Source: Paenibacillus silvisoli (GTDB lineage: Bacteria; Bacillota; Bacilli; Paenibacillales; Paenibacillaceae). Taken from it: 64,000 bases of DNA. The stretch covers positions 6,056,501 through 6,120,500 of the forward strand of contig NZ_CP133017.1 in NCBI RefSeq assembly GCF_030866765.1, read 5' to 3'. The position numbers and the translations under genes are program-made. The notes beneath the pieces were generated by a model, which saw only the letters and a program-made list of their open reading frames with translations, made no database searches and was not told the origin of the DNA. Shown here one piece after another: positions 9,082-16,802 of this stretch (within the stretch, counting starts at the first letter, position 1; every line of letters begins with the position of its first letter).

Positions 9082-10377
9082 CTATTTCTTCATCTCTTTG
9101 AGCACGGCTTCCATCGCTTCCAGCGTGTCGTCGATGTCTTTGTCCGTGTGGCTGTAGCCGATGGAATTGCGCTTGATGTTCATCGGCATTTTGAAAATCC
9201 CCCGCTCGATCAGCTTCTTCCGGTACGCCACGTAGAACTCCGCGTCGTTATGCTGCAGATCTCCGTAATGCTTCGGCTCGAAGCCCATGAAATACGTCGT
9301 CCAGACCGATCCGAAACCGGCGACATACGCTTCGATGCCTAGACGTTCCAGAATCTCCCGCAATCCGCCGCGAATCCGATCGCCAAGGCGGAAAACATGC
9401 TCGTGCACCGGCTCGTTCTCCATCATCTCGATCGTCGCGATCGATGCGGCCGTGCCGACGGCATGGCCATTATACGTGCCCGCGAACCAGACGTCGCCGC
9501 CAGGGTACGTGTTGAAGCGCTGCATGTACTGCTTTTTGCCGGCAACGGCGGCAATCGGGAAGCCGTTGGCCATCGCTTTGCCCATCGTGGTCAGGTCCGG
9601 CGTGACGCCGGCTACCTTTTGGAAGCCGCCGATGTCATGGCGGAAGCCGGTGATGACTTCATCGAAAATAAGCAGCGCGCCGTACTCCGTGCACAGCTTG
9701 CGCAGTCCCGCCAGGAATCCCGGCTCCGGCAAAATGCAGCCGACATTGTGCGGAATCGGCTCGACGATGAGCGCGGCGATTTCGCCTTTATTTTGGCGGA
9801 ACGTTTCTTCCACGCTGTTAAGGTCGTTAAACGTACAGATGAGCGTATTGTCGATCGCTTCATCCATCATGCCCGCGGATCCCGGGTCGCGCGTGCCGAT
9901 CTTATCCCAAGCGCTCAGCATGTTGCGCGCGACGTAATCGTGCCAGCCGTGGTAGCAGCCTTGGAATTTGATCAGCTTTTTGGCGCCGGTAATGGCCCGC
10001 GAAAGGCGAATCGCATGGTAAGTCGCTTCCGAGCCGGAGTTGCAGAACAGCACTTGCTCGGCGGACGGCATGTGCTTCGTAATCTTTTTCGCCAATTCGA
10101 TTTCGAGATCGGTCGTTCCGACGCCGTAGAGGTCCGTCCGGCCTAACGCCTCGATGACCTTGCCGTTCACATAAGGATGGTTATGGCCGAGAATGAACGG
10201 CCCGAACGCCGCCTGATAATCGATGTAACGGTTGCCGTCCGCATCGAACACGTAAGCTCCCTCCGCGCGCGTAAAAACCAAATGCGGCTCCACGTTACGA
10301 ATGGACGTGTGAACGCCGCCCGGCGAATACAGTTTAGCTTCCTCGTACAACCGGAGACTTTCCGGATAGCTTTTCAT
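9082..10377 (-). CDS. Class-III PLP aminotransferase, glutamate-1-semialdehyde mutase-like
   Basis: Predicted 431-residue fold-type-I, class-III PLP enzyme. Visible features are CNSGSEATYHAIRLSRA (phosphate-binding region), YHGWHDY, FDEVITGFR with the ring-nitrogen-contacting Asp, and TMGKAMANG with the Schiff-base Lys at about residue 267. The sequence resembles HemL (glutamate-1-semialdehyde 2,1-aminomutase), but the position as first gene of an IclR-controlled glycosidase/GGT operon argues for a catabolic transaminase or aminomutase acting on an amino sugar or amino acid derivative, rather than tetrapyrrole synthesis. There is no hem gene nearby. The start has AGAGGTGTC upstream and a recognisable promoter at 10432-10460. 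Confidence 0.88.
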   Translation of the reverse strand: MKSYPESLRLYEEAKLYSPGGVHTSIRNVEPHLVFTRAEGAYVFDADGNRYIDYQAAFGPFILGHNHPYVNGKVIEALGRTDLYGVGTTDLEIELAKKITKHMPSAEQVLFCNSGSEATYHAIRLSRAITGAKKLIKFQGCYHGWHDYVARNMLSAWDKIGTRDPGSAGMMDEAIDNTLICTFNDLNSVEETFRQNKGEIAALIVEPIPHNVGCILPEPGFLAGLRKLCTEYGALLIFDEVITGFRHDIGGFQKVAGVTPDLTTMGKAMANGFPIAAVAGKKQYMQRFNTYPGGDVWFAGTYNGHAVGTAASIATIEMMENEPVHEHVFRLGDRIRGGLREILERLGIEAYVAGFGSVWTTYFMGFEPKHYGDLQHNDAEFYVAYRKKLIERGIFKMPMNIKRNSIGYSHTDKDIDDTLEAMEAVLKEMKK

Positions 10378-10418
10378 AGGGAAGACACCTCTTTTATGTT
10401 CAGTATTTTAAAAATAAA

Positions 10419-10460
10419 TTCACTATACTGAATATAATGCGATATAATCGGAAGTGTCAA
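10419..10460 (-). promoter_or_regulatory. Promoter and operator-like box of the leftward operon
   Basis: On the minus strand, a TTGACA -35 (10455-10460), a 17-base spacer and a TTATAT -10 (10432-10437) are followed immediately by TTCAGTATAGTGAA (10419-10432), a near-palindrome of TTCAnTATAnTGAA type. The last T of the -10 is the first T of the box. The same box in the same phase occurs at the promoter downstream of the IclR gene. A further TTCAGTAT half site lies at 10399-10406. Confidence 0.72.
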
Positions 10461-10485
10461 GGTACTCGCATCGATAGATTACAGG

Positions 10486-10514
10486 TTGAAGTTATGCTAA
10501 TCTAGGTTCATAAA
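10486..10514 (+). promoter_or_regulatory. Possible iclR promoter
   Basis: TTGAAG at 10486-10491 and CATAAA at 10509-10514 are separated by 17 bases and lie 26 bases before the TTG start of the IclR-family gene. This is a moderate match to a sigma-A promoter, divergent from the leftward operon. Confidence 0.4.
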
Positions 10515-10540
10515 CAGACAAGAAACGGGGAATCCGCGCT

Positions 10541-11335
10541 TTGACTACCAAGAAAGATTATACGGTTCCGGCATTGGAAAAAGCGATCATGATATTGAAC
10601 GAAATCAGCGAAACCGGCGAGCTGTCCATCACCGAGATGCATCAGCGGCTGCAAATTCCGAAATCGACGACCTTTGTCATCTTGAGCACGCTCGAGAAGC
10701 ATCATTTAATCGAAAAATGCGCCGAGGGCAAGTTCCGCCTTGGCTCCGCCGTCCTTCATCTCGGCGCTGCGTTCGCCCGGCAGACGGACATTCGCGCCGT
10801 TGCCCGGCCGCATCTGGAGCTCCTCGTGCAAGGCACGCCGTTCACCGCCCATCTGGCGACGCTGGTCGGCAGCCAGCCGGTTTACATCGACAAGGCCGAG
10901 GGCGACGGCTTCGTCCGCTTCGCGACGACGATCGGGCAATCGCTGCCGCTGCACGCCTCGGGCGTCGGCAAAGCGCTTGCCGTCGGCATGAGCGACGAGG
11001 AAATCGTGGATGCCGTCGAGTCCAAGCTGGAGCCGCTGACCGGCAAAAGCTACCGGACGGTCGACGAGGTGCTCGAAGATATCCGGATGGCACGCAAGCT
11101 CGGCTATGCCATTGAGGACGAGCAAATGGAAGAAGGCATCCGCTGCATCGGCGCGCCGATCTTCAATGCAGCCGGCAAAGTCGCCGCTTCGGTCAGCATT
11201 ACGGCGCTCGCGAAGGATTTGCCGGTATTCAAGCTTCAGCAAATCGGCGAGCGGGTCAAAGAAATCGCCGATGCGATTTCCACGGACTTGGGCTACGTCT
11301 TCTCGGAGCGGAAATCGGAACGAGAGAACGGTTGA
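10541..11335 (+). CDS. IclR-family transcriptional regulator
   Basis: Predicted 264-residue regulator. Residues about 8-65 form the winged HTH (ALEKAIMILNEISETGELS, then RLQIPKSTTFVILSTLE); residues about 85-255 match the IclR effector-binding domain (LPLHASGVGKA, EDEQMEEGIRCIGAPIFN). The start is TTG at 10541. It lies between the leftward aminotransferase-GH4-GGT-SDR-GH172 operon and the rightward ceramidase-like/ADP-ribosylglycohydrolase genes. Its stop codon overlaps the -35 of the rightward promoter. Matching operator-like boxes at both flanking promoters, placed over the -10/+1 region, suggest that it represses both units until an effector (a pathway intermediate) binds. The effector is unknown. 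Confidence 0.92.
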   Translation: MTTKKDYTVPALEKAIMILNEISETGELSITEMHQRLQIPKSTTFVILSTLEKHHLIEKCAEGKFRLGSAVLHLGAAFARQTDIRAVARPHLELLVQGTPFTAHLATLVGSQPVYIDKAEGDGFVRFATTIGQSLPLHASGVGKALAVGMSDEEIVDAVESKLEPLTGKSYRTVDEVLEDIRMARKLGYAIEDEQMEEGIRCIGAPIFNAAGKVAASVSITALAKDLPVFKLQQIGERVKEIADAISTDLGYVFSERKSERENG

Positions 11336-11394
11336 CACCGTTATCTACCCATTTTATTATTCAGTATATAGAACACTGTTCATATAGATGAACA
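11332..11394 (+). promoter_or_regulatory. Promoter with nested operator-like dyads upstream of the ceramidase-like gene
   Basis: TTGACA (11332-11337), a 17-base spacer and TATTAT (11355-11360) form a near-consensus promoter. TTCAGTATATAGAA (11360-11373) begins at the last base of the -10, exactly as in the leftward promoter. It is followed by GAACACTGTTC and by the perfect inverted repeat TGTTCAT-ATAG-ATGAACA (11377-11394). These overlapping dyads are good candidates for IclR-family binding. Confidence 0.72.
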
Positions 11395-11411
11395 AGAAGG
11401 TGGGAGCCCTC

Positions 11412-12821
11412 ATGCTTACAGCCGGCGTTGCCCGTGCCAACATTACTCCGCCGCTTACCGTCCCTCACGCGGGATGGGGCGCGCAAACCCATGTATATCC
11501 CGAAGGCATCCATTACGACCTATGGGCAACCGTGCTCTGTCTTGCCCAAGACGGCGAGCTCGTCTGCTTGGCCGATCTCGACCTTTGTTACGTGACGATG
11601 CCGCAGGCGGAACTTTTGCGGGAACGCATCGCCGCCGCGCTTGGCATTGCTGCGTCTCGCGTCCGAATTTCGACCTCGCATACTCACGCAGGTCCGTTCA
11701 TCCATTCGAACTGGTACAAGGATGATGATGCGACCGTTACTTACATAAACGAAATGGTTGAGGCCATTGTTGGCTGCGCCGCAGAAGCCGCGCGGGAGCT
11801 CGTTCCGGTTCGCGTTGCCGCAGGCTTCGGCGAGTGCGGCATCGGCAAGCGCCGCATTCAGAAGCTGGACGATGGCCGTCTTATTACGGGTTACGACCCT
11901 AACGGCGCGACCGACCCGATCGTCGGCACGGTCAAGCTTGAGACTACCGACGGCGAGCTGCTGGCGAGTCTCCTGTACTTCTCTTGCCATCCGACGACGC
12001 TCGGACCGGACAACAAGCTGGTCAGCCCGGACTATCCCGGCGTAGCGCGGCGCGTCGTCGAGCAGCTGACCGGCGGCCGCTGCCTGTTCCTGCAAGGCTC
12101 GACCGGCGATATCGGGCCGGGGCCTGAAGGCTTCCGGAGCGACTACGCCGCCGTCGAGCGGATGGGGACGATACTCGGCAGCGAGGCAGCGAAGACGCTG
12201 CTTCAATTGGAAGCGGTCCCATCCGCGTGGCAGTTCGAGCGCGTCGTCGAGTCCGGGGCGTCGCTTGGCTTGTGGACGAACGCGGCAGACGTTTCGGACA
12301 GCAGTCCGGCTCCGTTGCTCGTCGCTTCCCGTATGATCGAGCTGCCGATTAAGCAGCTCGTGCCGACCGAGGAAGCGGAGCAGCTGTATCTGGCTTGCCA
12401 GTCCCGCATGCAGGAGCTGATCGAGCAAGGCGGCTCGGCCGACGACATCCGCGAGGCGACGTACAAGGTCAAACGCTCTCATAAAATATGGCAGCAATCG
12501 CTGCGCTACTACGGTCAAGCTAGCGCTAGTATCGAGGCGCATTTTATCGCCTTCTCGGACATCGTCCTCGCCGGCGTGCCTGTTGAGCCCTTCTCCAGCA
12601 CAGGCAAAGGGATTCGGGAGGCGTCGCCTTTCGCCTGCACGCTGTTCGGCGGCTACACCAACGGCTGGCTCGGCTATTTGCCGCCGGCCGAACAATATGC
12701 CGAGGGCGGCTACGAAATCGAAACGTCGCCTTTCGCCGAAGGTGCCGCCGAGCTGCTGGCCGGTCAAGTAACCGCGATTTTGCGCGAGCTATATGAACAA
12801 TCATCATCGACAAGGACGTGA
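11412..12821 (+). CDS. Neutral/alkaline ceramidase N-terminal-domain-like hydrolase
   Basis: Predicted 469-residue protein matching the N-terminal catalytic domain of neutral/alkaline non-lysosomal ceramidases: start region AGVARANITPPL, zinc-site-like STSHTHAGP, and FLQGSTGDIGPG. True ceramidases are about 650-780 residues, secreted, and carry a C-terminal immunoglobulin-like domain; this one is shorter, without signal peptide or that domain, so it is probably a cytoplasmic amide hydrolase of different specificity. The ATG at 11412 follows GGTGGGAG with 5-6 bases spacing; an upstream ATG at 11388 lies within the operator dyad and lacks a ribosome site. The next gene starts 10 bases after the stop. 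The lipid nature of the substrate should not be assumed. Confidence 0.82.
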   Translation: MLTAGVARANITPPLTVPHAGWGAQTHVYPEGIHYDLWATVLCLAQDGELVCLADLDLCYVTMPQAELLRERIAAALGIAASRVRISTSHTHAGPFIHSNWYKDDDATVTYINEMVEAIVGCAAEAARELVPVRVAAGFGECGIGKRRIQKLDDGRLITGYDPNGATDPIVGTVKLETTDGELLASLLYFSCHPTTLGPDNKLVSPDYPGVARRVVEQLTGGRCLFLQGSTGDIGPGPEGFRSDYAAVERMGTILGSEAAKTLLQLEAVPSAWQFERVVESGASLGLWTNAADVSDSSPAPLLVASRMIELPIKQLVPTEEAEQLYLACQSRMQELIEQGGSADDIREATYKVKRSHKIWQQSLRYYGQASASIEAHFIAFSDIVLAGVPVEPFSSTGKGIREASPFACTLFGGYTNGWLGYLPPAEQYAEGGYEIETSPFAEGAAELLAGQVTAILRELYEQSSSTRT

Positions 12822-12831
12822 ATCATCCGTT

Positions 12832-14226
12832 ATGTTTCCATCGCTTCCATATTTGAAAGGCCAGCTTACCGCCGTGATCGGCGAGCAATTCGCGCAAGGC
12901 CGGAGCACGTCCGGCTTTCTGGAGCGGCTGGAGCAGCTTCCGGCAAGCTACGACGCTTACTTGGCGTTTGCGGCTTCGCTCGCGGATATGCCGATGCGGG
13001 AAGACTGGCCCTACGTCGAGCCTGAGACGTGGGAAGACATTCAAGCGGCTTGCGATCCTGACCGGCCGCTTGGCGCGCTGCGCGAGATCGCTGCCGACGA
13101 CAGCCGCCGCCGCGTCGAGACCGCTTTTCTCGCTTCCGTTTGCGGCTCGATTCTGGGCAAGCCGCTTGAGATCAATCCGACGCTTCCGCAGCTGCGGGAA
13201 GCGTTCGAGCAAGCCGGCGAATGGCCGCTCGCCGATTACGTGTCCGAGCCGATGCTGCGCGCGCTCGGCAAGAGCCACTGGAGCTGGTTCGAAACGACAC
13301 GGGAGCGAATTCGCCACGTTGCGCCGGATGACGACGTCAATTACACGCTCATCGGCATGCTGGCCATCGAGCAGTTCGGCGTTGGCTTTACGAAACGGAA
13401 CATACGCGATCTATGGCTTAATCATTTGCCGCTCAGCACGACGTTCGGACCGGAGCGCACGATGCTGATCCGTTCCGGCATGAGCTACCTGGAGCACGAT
13501 AACCGCCCGTTTGATCATGCCGAGTTAGAGGCATGGCCGAGCCTGCTGTCTCCCGGCTCCGAGCTGTGCGGCGCGGCGATCCGGGCGGATGCCTACGGCT
13601 ACGCTTGTCCCGGCAACCCGGCGCTGGCCGCCGAGCTTGCTTGGCGCGACGCCAGCTTCACGCATCTTAAAACCGGCGTGTACGCGACGATGTTCATCGC
13701 CGCGGCGATAGCGGCCGCGCAGGTGCTCGATGACCGGCTCGCTATTGTGAACACGGCGCTTCAATTCGTGCCGCAGCGCAGCCGCTTCTACGAAATCGCA
13801 GTCGACTGCCGCGACATCGCGGCAAGCACCGACGATTGGCTGGACGCTTACGAGCGCATGCGCCAAAGCTACGGCGATTACCGCCATTGCCGGATCTATT
13901 TCGAAATCGGCACGCTGATCAACACGCTGCTGCATGCCGATAACGTCGGCGACGGCATCTGCAAGCAAGTGATGCAGGGCAACGACACCGACAGCTTCGG
14001 CGCTACGGCCGGCTCGCTGCTGGGCGCGTATTTCGGCCCCGAAGGCCTCGACCCGCGTTGGCTGGCGCCGTTCGGCGATACGATCCATACGGGTCTCGCC
14101 AATTTGAACGAGACGTCGCTGTCCGCGCTGGCTGCCCGCGTCTCCCTGCTGCCGGAAATCGTCCGCACCGGCTCCAGCCGCATCGAGCCGAGCGAGCTGT
14201 ATGTGTTCGAACATGTCATTGAGTAG
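12832..14226 (+). CDS. ADP-ribosylglycohydrolase-family protein
   Basis: Predicted 464-residue all-helical protein of the ADP-ribosylglycohydrolase (ADPRH/DraG) superfamily. The N-terminal ASVCGSILGKPLE, the acidic metal-binding DDDVNYTLIG and the C-terminal GNDTDSFGATAGSLLGA provide the Asp/Thr ligands for two Mg ions. Many family members in catabolic loci act on nucleoside-like or N-glycosidic compounds rather than protein ADP-ribose. I prefer the ATG at 12832; an alternative in-frame ATG at 12793 would overlap the preceding gene by 29 bases and has no ribosome site. The gene is cotranscribed with the ceramidase-like gene and ends in a terminator at 14235. Confidence 0.85.
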   Translation: MFPSLPYLKGQLTAVIGEQFAQGRSTSGFLERLEQLPASYDAYLAFAASLADMPMREDWPYVEPETWEDIQAACDPDRPLGALREIAADDSRRRVETAFLASVCGSILGKPLEINPTLPQLREAFEQAGEWPLADYVSEPMLRALGKSHWSWFETTRERIRHVAPDDDVNYTLIGMLAIEQFGVGFTKRNIRDLWLNHLPLSTTFGPERTMLIRSGMSYLEHDNRPFDHAELEAWPSLLSPGSELCGAAIRADAYGYACPGNPALAAELAWRDASFTHLKTGVYATMFIAAAIAAAQVLDDRLAIVNTALQFVPQRSRFYEIAVDCRDIAASTDDWLDAYERMRQSYGDYRHCRIYFEIGTLINTLLHADNVGDGICKQVMQGNDTDSFGATAGSLLGAYFGPEGLDPRWLAPFGDTIHTGLANLNETSLSALAARVSLLPEIVRTGSSRIEPSELYVFEHVIE

Positions 14227-14234
14227 GTTAGTAG

Positions 14235-14262
14235 AGACGGAGCTGGCGCTCCGTCTTTATTA
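14235..14262 (+). terminator. Terminator of the ceramidase-like/ADPRH operon
   Basis: AGACGGAGC (14235-14243), a TGGC loop and GCTCCGTCT (14248-14256) form a perfect 9-bp stem, followed by a T-rich tail. It begins 8 bases after the ADPRH-family stop. Confidence 0.85.
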
Positions 14263-14282
14263 TTGTGAACATAACGAGTAAC

Positions 14283-15318
14283 TGTAGTGCTCTACGGACT
14301 CTTCTTTCACTCTTTTGGCTCGCTTTCGGCGAAAGTAGTGCTCCACGGGCAAATTCCAGCGAATCGAACCAATGTGAGGTAACTGTTACCGCACATGAAG
14401 CAACTTCCGGCAAATCAAGCCCATGTGAGGTAACTGTTACCGTTCTTGAAGTAAATTTTGGGGCTATCGATCCAATGTGAGGTAACTGTTACCGCACATG
14501 AAGCAAATTTCAGCGAAACGGGCCAGTTTGGGGGAACTGTTCCCCTTCCTAGCCCGCTTTCCCACGATTCGAGCTAGTTTAGGGGAACCATTCCCCTTCC
14601 TAGCCCACTTTCCCAGCGAAACGGGCCAGATTGGGGGAACTATTCCCCTTCCTAGCCCGCTTTCCCACGATTCGAGCTAGTTTAGGGGAACCATTCCCCT
14701 TCCTAGCCCACTTTCCCAGCGATTCGGGCTAGTTTGGGGGAACTATTCCCCTTCCCAGCCCACTTTCCCACGATTCGAGCTAGTTTAGGGGAACTATTCC
14801 CCTTCCCAGCCCACTTTCCAGCGATTTGGGCTAGTTTGGGGGAACCGTTCCCCTTCCTAGCCCACTTTCCCAGCGATTCGGGCTAGTTTGGGGGAACCGT
14901 TCCCCTTCCTAGCCCACTTTCCCACGATTCGAGCTAGTTTAGGGGAACCATTCCCCTTCCTAGCCCACATTCCAGCGATTCGGGCCAGTTTGGGGGAACC
15001 GTTCCCCTTCCTAGCCCACTTTCCCAGCGATTCGGGCCAGTTTGGGGGGAACCGTTCCCCCTTCCTAGCCCGCTTTCCCACGATTCGAGCTAGTTTAGGG
15101 GAACTGTTCCCCTTCCTAGCCCACATTCCAGCGATTCGGGCCAGTTTGGGGGAACCGTTCCCCTTCCTAGCCCACTTTCCCATCGATTCGAGCTAGTTTG
15201 GGGGAACCGTTCCCCTTCCTAGCCCACTTTCCGGCGAAACGGGTCAGTTTGGGGAACTGTTCCCCTTCCCAGCCCACATTCCAGCGATTCTGGCCAGTTT
15301 TGAGGGAACTGTTCCCCT
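14283..15318. repeat. Tandem array of about 51-bp units, each centred on a perfect dyad
   Basis: The whole space between two convergent operons is filled by units of 50-53 bp. Three units (dyads at 14378, 14429, 14481) carry GGTAACTGTTACC. They are followed without a change of period by sixteen units carrying GGGAAC-centred dyads of the form GGGGAAC(nn)TTCCCC, starting at 14532, 14583, 14635, 14686, 14738, 14789, 14840, 14892, 14943, 14994, 15047, 15099, 15150, 15202, 15252 and 15304. Flanks are conserved: CCTAGCCCACTTTCC after the dyad and CGATTCGGGCTAGTTT before it. Two divergent units with GTAGTGCTCTAC and GTAGTGCTCCAC lie at 14283-14350. Unit length varies by single bases, so the array is not maintained as coding sequence. 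No gene is supported here. Confidence 0.93.
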
Positions 15319-15379
15319 TCTGGCAACTGCTCCCGCGCCTAGCGCGAACGCAGCCTCCGGCTGCAGCCCCCATATCCCA

Positions 15380-15412
15380 AGAAGAGACGGGGCAACAAGC
15401 CCCGTCTCTTCT
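15380..15412 (-). terminator. Stem-loop at the end of the second GH4 operon
   Basis: AGAAGAGACGGGGC (15380-15393) pairs perfectly with GCCCCGTCTCTTCT (15399-15412) around AACAA. It lies 16 bases beyond the minus-strand GH4 stop at 15429. There is no clear T run on either side, so it may act by stalling or as an RNA 3'-end stabiliser. Confidence 0.65.
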
Positions 15413-15428
15413 CAACCGCCCCAAACGA

Positions 15429-16778
15429 TTACCGATAATGCTCCGCCATATCGCGGTGATACGGCAGCGCGAGGATTTCATCCAGGAACGCGCTTGCCTG
15501 CTCGGTCGATCCCGACCATTTGTCCGTCAGGATCATCTCCAGCAGCAGGTCGCGGTCGCCTCTGTTGAACGCTTCCAGCTCCAGCTCGATCGGCGCTACC
15601 CGGTCGCGCAAAATATGCGCGATAATCGGCTTCGGCAGCCCCTTGTTCGCAATCGGCTGGATGCCGCGCTTGCTGCACAGCGCCGATACTTCGACCTGGA
15701 AGTCGGCCGGAATGCCCGGCACATAGTTGCCGCTGTTCAGCGTATTGACGACGAATACGCGCGGAATATCGCGAGCGATCGATTCGATGAGCGGAATCAT
15801 CAGCTCGTCGGTCAGCACCGGCGGGAACAGATCGGTCACCTTCACGCTAGGATCCTCGATCGCGCGCTGCAGCTGCCCCATGGCGTCGCTCAAGTTGTCG
15901 AAGAACCGGTTCCACACGCCCATCGGATTTTCCGCCCAGCGCTTCTCCTCCGCCTCGTCGCTATGGTACCACCACGGCCACGACGCGCTGCTCCAGCTTG
16001 CCGTATCGCCGATCGCGAACACGCCGTGCTTCTTGTACAGATCGACCCGCTTCGGCGTGAACGGCCAGTTCTCGCCGCCTTTAGCCCAGTGCGCCTCCGA
16101 CTTCTCCTCGATCCATTTATCGATCAGCGGGAACGCATCCTCGCCTTTATGATTGAAATCCGTCAGCCACAGGTGGTGGTTCACGCCCGTCACCTGATAC
16201 GTAATGTCCTTCTTCTCCAGCCCGAGCGCCTTCGCGACGTTATACGTGTCGACATAGCCGTGGCAGAGGCCGACCACCTTCGCCTGCGGATATTTGCGCA
16301 TAATATGCGTAACGCCCGTAATAACCGGATTCGCCAGCATCAGATGCCACGCATCCGGACAAATCTCCAGCATATCCTCCGTCAGCGATTCGAAAAACTT
16401 CAACTGGTAATAGTTGATCCAGAACGCCTCGTCGTACAAAATATGATAGCTGCCGCCAAGCTGATAGCCATGCTTCATCGCGATGTCCCAGCCCTCGCGC
16501 ATGCGGCCATAGCCGGCCGTCAGCGCCGTGTTGATGACGAAATCGGCGCCTTCCAGTGCCTCGCGGCGGTCCATCGTTTTTTGCAGATCGAGCCGGACGC
16601 CCCGCTCCTCCGCGTATTTCGTGCACAGCGCGTGAACGTTATCCAGACGCTCCTGATTGATATCCATAAAATGAATCGTGCTGCCTTCCAAGCTCGGCGT
16701 CAAGCAAATATCCCGTACCATTCCGATCGCGAACGTGCTGCTCCCAGCACCGATAATGCTAATTTTAATCGATTTCAT
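15429..16778 (-). CDS. GH4 family NAD/Mn-dependent glycosidase, second copy
   Basis: Predicted 449-residue GH4 enzyme. It has the Rossmann motif IIGAGSSTF, STIHFMDIN, LMLANPVI, a metal-binding Cys in GLCHGY (about 172) and a His in TGVNHHLW (about 201). The mechanism is the same oxidation-elimination scheme as in the copy at 7699, and the two are clearly paralogous along their whole length. It is the last gene of a seven-gene minus-strand operon (permeases, binding protein, sensor, serine hydrolase, GH109-like protein, GH4) and is 24 bases downstream of the GH109-like gene. It should act in the cytoplasm on the glycoside brought in by that transporter. Anomer and sugar specificity cannot be assigned. 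Confidence 0.92.
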   Translation of the reverse strand: MKSIKISIIGAGSSTFAIGMVRDICLTPSLEGSTIHFMDINQERLDNVHALCTKYAEERGVRLDLQKTMDRREALEGADFVINTALTAGYGRMREGWDIAMKHGYQLGGSYHILYDEAFWINYYQLKFFESLTEDMLEICPDAWHLMLANPVITGVTHIMRKYPQAKVVGLCHGYVDTYNVAKALGLEKKDITYQVTGVNHHLWLTDFNHKGEDAFPLIDKWIEEKSEAHWAKGGENWPFTPKRVDLYKKHGVFAIGDTASWSSASWPWWYHSDEAEEKRWAENPMGVWNRFFDNLSDAMGQLQRAIEDPSVKVTDLFPPVLTDELMIPLIESIARDIPRVFVVNTLNSGNYVPGIPADFQVEVSALCSKRGIQPIANKGLPKPIIAHILRDRVAPIELELEAFNRGDRDLLLEMILTDKWSGSTEQASAFLDEILALPYHRDMAEHYR

Positions 16779-16802
16779 ATCCGTCCCAGTCTCCTCTTCC
16801 TC

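Noticed and set aside
14857-15196. Repeat protein of 100 or so residues encoded by the array on either strand
   Set aside because: Unit length changes between 50 and 53 bp and breaks any frame; no ribosome site or start context; the open frames exist only because 51 is divisible by three.
14283-15318. CRISPR array
   Set aside because: The period of about 51 bp is constant in scaffold, but there are no unique spacers between identical repeats; whole units are similar, cores are perfect dyads, and no cas gene lies in the window.
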